NCBI GenBank assembly: GCA_038209365.1
Contig: JBBQXS010000005.1
Span: 1-64,000 of the forward strand
DNA length: 64,000 bases
Origin: DASQHW01 sp038209365
Lineage (GTDB): Bacteria > Actinomycetota > Acidimicrobiia > IMCC26256 > PALSA-610
Direction: 5' to 3'
In this document: piece by piece, positions 56,940 through 63,933 of the stretch
Layout: the number at the start of each line of letters is the position of its first letter
Position numbering within the stretch: the stretch's first letter is position 1
Translations under genes and position numbers: made by a program
The notes under the pieces: model-generated
What the model saw: only the letters and a program-made list of their open reading frames with translations
Told to the model about the DNA's origin: nothing
The model's database searches: none

Positions 56940-57023
56940 ATGAGCAAGAAGACCAAGAAGCGCAAGCTCAAAGCCCGGCGCAACAAGGCCAACCACGGCA
57001 AGCGCCCGCGCGCCGGCCGCTGA
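56940..57023 (+). CDS. bL37-like ribosomal protein
   Basis: A 27-residue basic protein, MSKKTKKRKLKARR followed by NKANHGKRPRAGR. The core ANHGKRP matches, from memory, the bL37 protein found in the mycobacterial large subunit (about 24 residues, ending ANHGKRPN). The gene is too short for normal ORF finders. It is divergent from the YchF-like gene and 41 bp upstream of the convergent Rrf2 gene's end. Third positions are G/C and a -10 box lies in front. Confidence 0.82.
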   Translation: MSKKTKKRKLKARRNKANHGKRPRAGR

Positions 57024-57053
57024 ACCTGCGCCCGCGCAGTTGCGCTCCGGAAC

Positions 57054-57069
57054 GCTGAGCGCTCTCAGC
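57054..57069. terminator. short hairpin between convergent bL37 and Rrf2 genes
   Basis: GCTGAG-CGCT-CTCAGC is a perfect 6-bp stem overlapping the Rrf2 stop codon and 30 bp after the bL37 stop. Stem length is marginal. Confidence 0.3.
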
Positions 57070-57556
57070 TGCGGACGGCTTCCCCGAGCCAGCGGACGCC
57101 CTTTTCGAGCGCGGGTCGGGACGCGTCGCGTACGACGCCCAACACGAGGTCCGCGATCGTCGTCGCGCGCAGCTCCGCGCGCCACACCTCGTCGGCTCGG
57201 TCGAATGCCGCGTGGATGCCGCACGGACGCGGGTAGTAGCGCGCCGGCATCGCGGTAGGCCCGCGCCGGCGGATCTCCGTGCAACGGAAGGCGGGCTCGT
57301 CACCGTCGATCGCCTCTACGACGTCGAGGATCGTGATCTCCGCGGGAGGGCGCGACAGCCGGTAGCCGCCCCGCGGGCCCTTGGCCGTCTGCAGGACCCC
57401 GGCGCGCGCGAGCGCCTGCAGGTGTTTGGCGAGGTACGCGGCGGGCACGTCGTGGAACTCGGCGAGCTTGGCCGCGGGCAGGGCGCCGTCGGCGGGCAGC
57501 GTCGCGAGGAGCGTGCAGACGTGCACGCCCCACTCGACTCCGTCCGACAGCCGCAT
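57065..57556 (-). CDS. Rrf2-family transcriptional regulator
   Basis: A 163-residue repressor of the Rrf2/IscR family. The winged helix-turn-helix spans about residues 1-75: LSDGVEWGVHVCTLLA, LPAAKLAEFHDVPAAYLAKHLQAL, then the wing GPRGGYRLSRPPAEITILDVVEAI. The sensing loop has Cys92 (FRCTEIRRRG) and Cys112 (PRPCGIH), but the middle Cys of the usual three-Cys cluster site is absent, so redox or Fe-S sensing may differ. The start is leaderless: TAGTAT 7 nt upstream. A perfect palindrome overlaps that box. Confidence 0.88.
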   Translation of the reverse strand: MRLSDGVEWGVHVCTLLATLPADGALPAAKLAEFHDVPAAYLAKHLQALARAGVLQTAKGPRGGYRLSRPPAEITILDVVEAIDGDEPAFRCTEIRRRGPTAMPARYYPRPCGIHAAFDRADEVWRAELRATTIADLVLGVVRDASRPALEKGVRWLGEAVRS

Positions 57557-57560
57557 AACA

Positions 57561-57577
57561 CGGATACTAGCTATCCG
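57561..57577. promoter_or_regulatory. Rrf2 operator candidate overlapping the -10 box
   Basis: CGGATA-CTAGC-TATCCG is a perfect inverted repeat with 6-bp arms. It contains the minus-strand TAGTAT (57569-57564), which lies 7 nt before ATG 57556. Binding would repress Rrf2 and could also affect the divergent gene at 57617, whose TACGAT box is at 57601-57606. Confidence 0.55.
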
Positions 57578-57616
57578 AGATGAGCACCGAGCTGCGTCGG
57601 TACGATTCCCGGCGCC

Positions 57617-58105
57617 ATGACCGTCGACGAGGTGGAACTCCTTCCGGACGCCGAGCAGCACAAGCTCCTCGGCGCGACGCTGGAACGCGTCAACCTGGCG
57701 AGCAACGCGGCGCGGGCCGCCGGGCTCCAGAGGAATGTGTTCGACGGCGCCCCGCTGCGCGAGCTCGTGAAGGAAGAGATCGAGCGGGCAAAGCTTCCCG
57801 AGGGCCTGGTGCGCCCGATCACCGATCGTGTGGCCGCCTCGTTGCGGCGCCGGTCCGGCAAGCAACACAAATTCTCCACCTACCAGGCGCTCGCGATGCC
57901 CGCATCCGCGTTCAAGTGGTCGCCCGGGGCGGACCGCGTCACCATGCTGACAGCCGCGGGACGGCGCTCGATCGCCGTGCGCGTCGACCGTTCGCGTGGG
58001 GATCTCCGCCCGCCCCTCGCCGGGAGGCCCGCCGCGCTCGTCTTCCGTAACGGGGAGTTCGAGCTCTGGGCGACCGATGTCGAACGCAAGTCCGACGACG
58101 ACTAG
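57617..58105 (+). CDS. TnpB N-terminal-like (WED/REC only) protein lacking RuvC
   Basis: A 162-residue protein resembling only the N-terminal half of TnpB/IS605 OrfB nucleases. ELLPDAEQHKLLGATLERVN matches the KLxPTxEQxxLLxxTLxxxN opening. LRELVKEEIERAKLPEGLV and ITDRVAASLRRR follow the REC-like helices (FGLSAQMVVR, IAKVADAYK in homologues). FSTYQALAMPASAF, VTMLTAAGRRSIAVRV and AALVFRNGEFELWATDV follow the second WED strands. It stops just where RuvC-I (GVDLG) would begin. The 3' end overlaps the thioesterase stop at CTAG, so no RuvC remnant follows. It may be a domesticated RNA- or DNA-binding protein. Homology is judged from pattern only. Confidence 0.6.
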   Translation: MTVDEVELLPDAEQHKLLGATLERVNLASNAARAAGLQRNVFDGAPLRELVKEEIERAKLPEGLVRPITDRVAASLRRRSGKQHKFSTYQALAMPASAFKWSPGADRVTMLTAAGRRSIAVRVDRSRGDLRPPLAGRPAALVFRNGEFELWATDVERKSDDD

Positions 58106-58959
58106 GTCGACGGCAAGGTTGACGGCAATTCTGCGGACATCGGACGGTCGATCGCGGGCTCGACGAGCAGGCTCTGTACGGCGCGACCCAACGCGCCGCG
58201 CTCGTCGTGCAGGCGGCTCTCGGCCATGCCCACCCCGTGACGTTCCGCCCACGCACCCGATTCCAGCGCGACCCATTCGCCCTCGGGGTGCCGGTGCACG
58301 TGAATGCTCACCTCGGGATTGATCGCGGCGGCGTTCGTCAGCCGCACCGGGTTCCCGACACCGCTCCCGAAATCGGCGCACGCAGCGACACGCATGAACG
58401 GCGAGACGACTTCGCCCGCGATCACCGCGCACTGCAAGCGGAACCACGCGATCGCCGGACCCGGCTCGGTCCAGCTGCCTTGCACGAGTCGCACGTCGTT
58501 CGCGTTCCAGAACCCGACCGCGCGTTCCTGAAGGAGGAAGACGTCGTGCCCACCGTGCATCTCCGGGCCCGGTGGCGGCACGACGATCGGGTGCACCGAT
58601 CCGGCGGTGTCGACGTCCGCGACGCGAATGCGAAGAGCCGTCGCGTGCGCGACCTCTCGATCACGCTCGTCGAAGAGGGCGGCCTGCAGCCACTGCACCT
58701 TCTTTCCCGGACGGATCGTGCGCACCTGGAGATCGAGCGGCGCCAGCGGCACGGGTCGCATCAACTCGACGGTGAGCCGCGCGATGAACGACGCCGGCCC
58801 CGGATCGTGCTGCTCGCACGCGTGCGCAAACAGCGCGCTCGGTGCACCACCGTGTAGCGCGCGCGGATCCCAGGGCCCGCGCGCCAACGGCGTCGGCGCG
58901 AAGTGGTCTCCGTCTCGTTCGAACAGCGCGCCGTACCGCGCGATCGCGTCATCGGCCAT
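58102..58959 (-). CDS. acyl-CoA thioesterase family protein (double hotdog)
   Basis: A 285-residue thioesterase-like protein of the TesB/Acot double-hotdog type common in actinobacteria. The first hotdog shows RGPWDPRALHGGAPSALFAHA, the helix that packs in the fold, and LTVELMRPVPLAPLDLQVR. The second has GVGNPVRLTNAAAINPEVSIHV and WVALESGAWAERHGVGMAES, the conserved Trp/Gly/Ser end. It would release free fatty acids from acyl-CoA. The neighbours are an epoxide-hydrolase-like enzyme and a WS/DGAT, so lipid turnover is a consistent context. Confidence 0.85.
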   Translation of the reverse strand: MADDAIARYGALFERDGDHFAPTPLARGPWDPRALHGGAPSALFAHACEQHDPGPASFIARLTVELMRPVPLAPLDLQVRTIRPGKKVQWLQAALFDERDREVAHATALRIRVADVDTAGSVHPIVVPPPGPEMHGGHDVFLLQERAVGFWNANDVRLVQGSWTEPGPAIAWFRLQCAVIAGEVVSPFMRVAACADFGSGVGNPVRLTNAAAINPEVSIHVHRHPEGEWVALESGAWAERHGVGMAESRLHDERGALGRAVQSLLVEPAIDRPMSAELPSTLPST

Positions 58960-58965
58960 ATCTGG

Positions 58966-59850
58966 TCACCAGGTGCCGAGGCGCCGGAGGTAGGCGAGCA
59001 TGGCGGCGCTCGTCTCCCCGGGACGTTCCTGTTGCGTCCAATGGCCGCAATTCTCGATCACGACCCGTTCGAGATCGGGGACACGTTCCTCCATCCCGAG
59101 CGTCATCGCCGGCGTGAGCACAGGGTCGTCAGCCGCGGAGATCATCAGGCAGGGCACGTCGATCGTGCGGTCCGCGATCGACGTGGTGAGCTCCCAATTG
59201 CGATCCATGTTGCGGTAGTACTCGATCGGTGGAGTGAGCGCGCCGGCGGGCCGGAACGCGCGCTTGTAGACGTCGAGCACCTCCGGTGGGAACGCGCCGA
59301 GGTTCTTGGTTCCCGCGCCCGCGAAGATCATCTCGACGAAGTCGTCCACCCCGCGGCCCCATGTACCGAGCACCCATTCGGCGAGGCCGCGCTCCTGGAA
59401 CTGGATGATGTAGATCGGCGTGTCGACGAAGATCTGCCGCAGCAGTTGCACAGGCGGCATCGGTGGACGCGGGAGGTCGGGTGTGTTCACGCCGATGACG
59501 CCCGCGATGCGCCCCGGGTACTGCCGCGCCATGACCCACACGAGCAAACCGCCCCAATCGTGGCCCGCAACGACCACGCGCTCGCGCCCGAGCGCGTCGA
59601 CGATCCCCATGAGACAGGAGTTGATCCATTCGCAGTCGTAGGTGACGTCGGGTTTGTCGGAGCGGCCGTAGCCCGGCAAGTCGGGCGCGACCACGTGGAA
59701 GCCGGACGCGCCGAGCGTCGCGACCTGGTGACGCCACGAGTACGCCAGCTCGGGAAAGCCGTGCAGCAAGAGCACGAGCGGGCCGGCGGGCGGCCCGGCT
59801 TCGAGGCAGTAGAGCCGGATGCCGTTCGTCGTCACATAGCGGCTGCGCAC
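58966..59850 (-). CDS. alpha/beta hydrolase (epoxide-hydrolase-like)
   Basis: A 294-residue alpha/beta hydrolase. LVLLLHGFPELAYSWRHQV contains the HGFPE oxyanion motif, APDLPGYGRSDKP follows, and VVVAGHDWGGLLVWVMA has the Asp nucleophile typical of epoxide hydrolases and haloalkane dehalogenases. DDPVLTP supplies the acid and ENCGHWTQQERP the catalytic His. Lid Tyr residues (IEYYRN) match the epoxide hydrolase pattern. GTG 59850 is chosen because TAGGGT lies 7 nt upstream; longer N-termini would be low-complexity. It lies 6 bp upstream of the thioesterase, so the two are probably co-transcribed. Confidence 0.87.
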   Translation of the reverse strand: MRSRYVTTNGIRLYCLEAGPPAGPLVLLLHGFPELAYSWRHQVATLGASGFHVVAPDLPGYGRSDKPDVTYDCEWINSCLMGIVDALGRERVVVAGHDWGGLLVWVMARQYPGRIAGVIGVNTPDLPRPPMPPVQLLRQIFVDTPIYIIQFQERGLAEWVLGTWGRGVDDFVEMIFAGAGTKNLGAFPPEVLDVYKRAFRPAGALTPPIEYYRNMDRNWELTTSIADRTIDVPCLMISAADDPVLTPAMTLGMEERVPDLERVVIENCGHWTQQERPGETSAAMLAYLRRLGTW

Positions 59851-59857
59851 GTACGGG

Positions 59858-59932
59858 ACCCTAACTGGCACACGGGCACACGAGGACGGGCACACGAGGA
59901 CGGGTGACGGTGCGCCAACCGAGAACTACCCT
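59858..59932. promoter_or_regulatory. divergent leaderless promoters and 14-bp tandem repeat
   Basis: Minus-strand TAGGGT (59863-59858) is 7 nt before GTG 59850. Plus-strand TACCCT (59927-59932) is 6 nt before ATG 59939. Between them GGGCACACGAGGAC is tandemly duplicated (59874-59901), possibly a regulator site or slippage product. Confidence 0.5.
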
Positions 59933-59938
59933 CGCGCC

Positions 59939-61357
59939 ATGGCCGAGGTCACACGGTTCGCGCATCACATGAGCGACGAAGACGCACTCATGTGGAACAT
60001 CGAGAAGGACCCGATTCTGCGGTCGACGATCCTCGCGGTCGCGATATTCGACAGCCTCCCCGACTGGAACGTGCTGCGGCGTCGTATGGAGCGCACCAGC
60101 CGCCTGATCCCGCGGTTCCGCCAGCGCGTGTTGTCGCCGCCGCTGCGGATGGGACCACCGCGCTGGACGGTCGAGCCCACGTTCGATCTCGACTTCCACT
60201 TGCGGCGCACGCGGCTCTCGGGCGCCGGCACCGAGCGCGCGCTGCTCGACGCGCTGCAACCGATGGCGACGTCGAGCTTCGACCGGGCGCGGCCGTTGTG
60301 GGAGTTCACGCTGATCGAAGGCCTCGAAGGCCTCGAAGGCGCCGATGGGGAGCGCGCCGCACTCGCAATGAAGGTCCACCACTCGGTGACCGACGGCGTG
60401 GGCGGCATGGATCTTCTCGCGCACATGATCGACCTCACGCGCGACGCCGAGGAACCCTCCGACGAGGGCGTGCCCGCCGCGCCGGCACCCGAGCGTCTCA
60501 GCGCGCTCGACCTCGTGCGCGAGTCGGCTGCGCACACCCGCCGGCGGGTCACCGGAGTCGCACGCCGCCTTCCGTGGTCCGCGCTGCACGCCGCGACATC
60601 TGCCGTCCGCGATCCGGTCGGCCGTACAACGGAGGTCTTGCGCGCGGCGCGCTCGGTCGGGCGAGCGCTCGCCCCTGCAACCTCACCGATGTCGCCGGTG
60701 ATGTGCGAGCGCGGCCTCGGACGGCGGCTCGACAGCTTCGACATCTCACTCGACGACCTTCGGCGTGCGGCGAAGGCCGCGGAGGGAAGTCTCAATGACG
60801 CGTTCGTCGCCGCGGTCGTCGGCGGTATGCAGCGATACCACGAGCGCCACGGCTCGGCGCCCGCCGAGTTGCGCATGACACTGCCGATCAACCTGCGTCA
60901 CGGAGCACACGACGCGGGCGGCAACCGGTTCGCGCCGGCTCGCTTCCCCGTACCACTCCTGATCCTCGATCCCGTGGAGCGAATTCAGGCCATACGCGGC
61001 CTCGTGCAGGGCTGGCGGGCCGAACCCGCGTTGCAGATGACGAGCACCCTCGCCGGTGTGCTGAATCGCCTGCCGACGACCACGACCACCGCGCTCTTCG
61101 GCGGGATGCTCAAGTGCTGCGACTTCGTGACGTCGAACGTGCCGGGCGCGCCCGTACCCGTCTATTCGGGAGGAGCCCGAGTCGAACGGCTGTACGCGTT
61201 CGGCCCGCCGTCGGGCGCGGCGTGCAATGTCACGCTGATCTCGCACAACGAGACCTGTTGCATCGGCATCGTCGTCGATACCACGGCGGTGCCCGATCCC
61301 GATGTCCTCGTGAACGCGCTCCGTGCCGGTTTTGACGAGGTTCTCGCGCTCGGCTGA
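59939..61357 (+). CDS. wax ester synthase/diacylglycerol acyltransferase (WS/DGAT)
   Basis: A 472-residue acyltransferase making triacylglycerol or wax esters from acyl-CoA. The HHxxxDG catalytic motif is KVHHSVTDGVGG (His147, His148, Asp152). Other family blocks are PLWEFTLIEGL before it, LNDAFVAAVVGGMQRY, MTLPINLRHG, and DFVTSNVPGAPVPVYSGGARV near the C-terminus. No signal peptide is seen; such enzymes sit at the membrane face. Leaderless start: TACCCT is 6 nt upstream. The gene is followed 16 bp later by serC with its own -10 box. Storage lipid synthesis is a likely role. Confidence 0.92.
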   Translation: MAEVTRFAHHMSDEDALMWNIEKDPILRSTILAVAIFDSLPDWNVLRRRMERTSRLIPRFRQRVLSPPLRMGPPRWTVEPTFDLDFHLRRTRLSGAGTERALLDALQPMATSSFDRARPLWEFTLIEGLEGLEGADGERAALAMKVHHSVTDGVGGMDLLAHMIDLTRDAEEPSDEGVPAAPAPERLSALDLVRESAAHTRRRVTGVARRLPWSALHAATSAVRDPVGRTTEVLRAARSVGRALAPATSPMSPVMCERGLGRRLDSFDISLDDLRRAAKAAEGSLNDAFVAAVVGGMQRYHERHGSAPAELRMTLPINLRHGAHDAGGNRFAPARFPVPLLILDPVERIQAIRGLVQGWRAEPALQMTSTLAGVLNRLPTTTTTALFGGMLKCCDFVTSNVPGAPVPVYSGGARVERLYAFGPPSGAACNVTLISHNETCCIGIVVDTTAVPDPDVLVNALRAGFDEVLALG

Positions 61358-61361
61358 CCAC

Positions 61362-61367
61362 TAACGT
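61362..61367 (+). promoter_or_regulatory. -10 element of the leaderless serC gene
   Basis: TAACGT lies exactly 6 nt before GTG 61374 in the 16-bp gap after the WS/DGAT gene, so serC may have its own leaderless promoter. Confidence 0.45.
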
Positions 61368-61373
61368 GGCGCG

Positions 61374-62501
61374 GTGACTGCGACGAAACACATCGAGGTT
61401 CCCCTCGAGCTACGCCCGCGCGACGGCCGCTTCGGATCCGGGCCGTCGAAGGTGCGCGACGAAGCCGTCGCGGCGCTCGCGGACGCGGCGCACGGATATC
61501 TCGGTACCAGTCATCGCCGCGACGGCGTGCGATCGGTGGTCCGTCACATCCGTGAGGGTCTCACCCAGCTGTTCGCGCTGCCTGCGGGCTATGAAGTCCT
61601 GATCGCCAACGGCGGCACGACCGCGTTCTGGGACGCCGCCGCATTCGGCCTGGTGGAGAAGCGCAGCTCGCACGTCGTGATCGGTGAGTTCTCCTCGAAG
61701 TTCGCCGCGGTCGCCGCGCACGCACCGCACCTCGACGCGCCCCAGGTGCGCGAGACCCCGCCCGGCGAAGCGCCGCTGACGATCGAGGACGTCGAAGGTG
61801 ACGTGTACGCCTACCCGCACAACGAGACGTCGACAGGCGTGATGATGCCGCTGCACCGTCCCGCGAGCGGTGAGGCGCTCGTGCTCGTGGACGCAACTTC
61901 GGCGGCGGGCGGACTCCGCGCGGAGGCGGCGACCTGCGATGTTTACTACTTCGCGCCACAGAAGTGCTTCGCGAGCGACGCGGGGCTGTGGCTCGCGCTG
62001 TGCTCTCCGGCCGCGCTCGCGCGCATCGAGGCGCTCAAGGCGAGTGGACGCTGGATGCCACCCACGCTCGATCTCTCGATCGCCGTCGAGAATTCGCGGC
62101 TCGACCAGACCTACAACACGCCCGGGCTCGCGACGTTGTTCCTCCTCGAGCACCAGTTGCGATGGATGCTCGCGAACGGCGGCCTCGAGTTCGCGGTGGG
62201 CCGATCCGACACCTCTGCCGGCATCGTGTACGGGTGGGCCGACGCGCACGAGCACGCGAACCCGTTCGTCGCGGATCCGACCTTCCGCAGCCACGTCACC
62301 GCCACGATCGATTTCGACGACGCGGTCGATGCCGCGGCACTCGCGGCCGCGCTGCGAGCCAACGGCATCGTCGACGTCGAGCCGTACCGCAAGCTCGGGC
62401 GCAACCAGCTGCGAATCGCGCTGTTCCCTGCCATCGATCCCGAGGACGTCCGACTGCTCACACGAGCGATCGACTACCTCCTGGAGCGCATGACACACTG
62501 A
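61374..62501 (+). CDS. serC: phosphoserine aminotransferase
   Basis: A 375-residue class V aminotransferase converting 3-phosphohydroxypyruvate to phosphoserine in serine synthesis. It belongs to the actinobacterial/mycobacterial type: RFGSGPSKVRDEAVAAL at the start, GYLGTSHRRDGVRSVVRHI, ANGGTTAFWDAAAF for cofactor phosphate, LVDATSAAGGLRAE with the PLP Asp, and YYFAPQKCFASDAGLW with the Schiff-base Lys. The C-terminus contains EPYRKLGRNQLRIALFPAID with phosphate-binding residues. The GTG start follows TAACGT. It is followed 7 bp later by the thioredoxin/UGSC-associated gene. Confidence 0.93.
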   Translation: MTATKHIEVPLELRPRDGRFGSGPSKVRDEAVAALADAAHGYLGTSHRRDGVRSVVRHIREGLTQLFALPAGYEVLIANGGTTAFWDAAAFGLVEKRSSHVVIGEFSSKFAAVAAHAPHLDAPQVRETPPGEAPLTIEDVEGDVYAYPHNETSTGVMMPLHRPASGEALVLVDATSAAGGLRAEAATCDVYYFAPQKCFASDAGLWLALCSPAALARIEALKASGRWMPPTLDLSIAVENSRLDQTYNTPGLATLFLLEHQLRWMLANGGLEFAVGRSDTSAGIVYGWADAHEHANPFVADPTFRSHVTATIDFDDAVDAAALAAALRANGIVDVEPYRKLGRNQLRIALFPAIDPEDVRLLTRAIDYLLERMTH

Positions 62502-62508
62502 AACACGT

Positions 62509-63933
62509 ATGGTTCCTGACGGGCTCGTCGCGGTGGTGAAGCGGGCATGCCCGACGTGCGAGCTGGTCGCGCCCGTCCTCGCGCAGCTCCGCGATCAACT
62601 CACGATCTACTCGCAGGACGATCCCACGTTCCCCGAGGGCCTCGGCGCGCGCGACGACACCGCGCTCGACGTCTCGTTCGCGCTCGATGTCGACACCGTG
62701 CCTGCGCTCATACGCGTGGAGGACGGGCACGCCGTCGACCGGCTCGTCGGCTGGGAACGCAGCCGCTGGGAGAAGTTCACGGGCGTCGACGACCTCGGTG
62801 TCGGTCTCCCCGACTGGCGCCCCGGCTGCGGATCGCGCACGCATGATCCCGAAGTCGTCGATGCTCGCCTCGTCGCATCGGTGACGCCCCACCTGCACGC
62901 GCGTACCGTCGAGCTCGGCGACGCCGAAGACGAGAGCGAGGCAATGTACGCGCGCGGTTGGAGCGACGGCCTGCCGCTCGTGCCACCGACACCCGAGCGG
63001 GTCGCGCGCATGTGCGCGGGCACGACACGCCATCCCTCCGATGTCGTCGCGGTCGTGCCGCCCGACCTCGTCGAGTGCACGGTCGAGAAGGTGGCGATCA
63101 ACGCCGTGATGGCGGGCTGTTTGCCGGAGTACCTTCCCCTGGTGCTCGCGGCGCTCGAGGCCGCCTGCACCGACGAGTTCAACGTGCACGGTCTGTTGGC
63201 GACGACATGGTTCTCGGGTCCGCTCGTCGTCGTCAATGGCCCGATCGCGCGGGCCATCGGCATGAACTCGGGTGTCAACGCGCTCGGACAGGGTAATCGC
63301 GCCAACGCGACGATCGGCCGTGCACTCCAGCTCGTCATCCGCAATGTCGGCGGCGGGCGGCCCGGCGAGGTCGACCGCGCCACCTTCGGCAATCCCGGCA
63401 AGTACACGTTCTGCTTCGCCGAGGACGAAACGGGCTCACCATGGGAGTCGCTCGCCGTCGAACGTGGTCTCCCGGCGGGCACCAACTCGGTCACCTTGTT
63501 CGCCGCCGAAGGAGTGCGCGGCGTCGTCGACCAGCTCTCGCGTGAACCGGAGTCGCTCGCGCGCACCTATGCCGCGTGCCTCCGGACGGTCGCGCATCCG
63601 AAGAACATCTTCGTGTGGGACGCGATGCTCGTCGTGTCACCGGAGCACGGAAGAGTCTTTCGCGACGTCGGCTGGACCAAAGCGCGGTTGCGCGAGGAGC
63701 TCGACGCGCTGCTCCTGCTCCCGGCCGAGGACATCGTGCGCGGCGCCTCCGGCATCGCCGAGGGGATGCCGGAGGCGTTGTGCGAGCCGGGCACGACGCT
63801 GCCCAAGTTCCGGCCCGGAGGACTGCTGATCGCCCACGCCGGTGGTGGCGCGGGCCTGTTCTCGGCCATCATCGGTGGTTGGGCGAGCGGCGCGGTCGGC
63901 AGCGAGCCGGTGACCCGGGAGGTCCGCACGTGA
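62509..63933 (+). CDS. thioredoxin-like protein fused to a UGSC-associated domain
   Basis: A 474-residue two-domain protein. Residues 1-110 look thioredoxin-like: VAVVKRACPTCELVAPVL has a CPTC redox pair (Cys14, Cys17), and VDTVPALIRVEDGHAVDRLVG resembles the cis-Pro strand. Residues 145-470 contain YARGWSDGLPLVPPTPERV, EYLPLVLAALEAAC, NGPIARAIGMNSGVNALGQGNRANATIGRALQLV and GLLIAHAGGGAGLFSAIIGGW, a family found next to UGSC (seleno)proteins. The function is unknown; a reductase or synthase using a Cys/Sec partner is inferred. Its TGA overlaps the next GTG (GTGA), the UGSC gene. Confidence 0.75.
   Translation: MVPDGLVAVVKRACPTCELVAPVLAQLRDQLTIYSQDDPTFPEGLGARDDTALDVSFALDVDTVPALIRVEDGHAVDRLVGWERSRWEKFTGVDDLGVGLPDWRPGCGSRTHDPEVVDARLVASVTPHLHARTVELGDAEDESEAMYARGWSDGLPLVPPTPERVARMCAGTTRHPSDVVAVVPPDLVECTVEKVAINAVMAGCLPEYLPLVLAALEAACTDEFNVHGLLATTWFSGPLVVVNGPIARAIGMNSGVNALGQGNRANATIGRALQLVIRNVGGGRPGEVDRATFGNPGKYTFCFAEDETGSPWESLAVERGLPAGTNSVTLFAAEGVRGVVDQLSREPESLARTYAACLRTVAHPKNIFVWDAMLVVSPEHGRVFRDVGWTKARLREELDALLLLPAEDIVRGASGIAEGMPEALCEPGTTLPKFRPGGLLIAHAGGGAGLFSAIIGGWASGAVGSEPVTREVRT

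Noticed and set aside
59874..59901. Two 14-bp repeats considered as a CRISPR or regulator array
   Set aside because: There are only two adjacent copies, no spacers and no cas genes; they are treated as a small tandem repeat in a promoter region.
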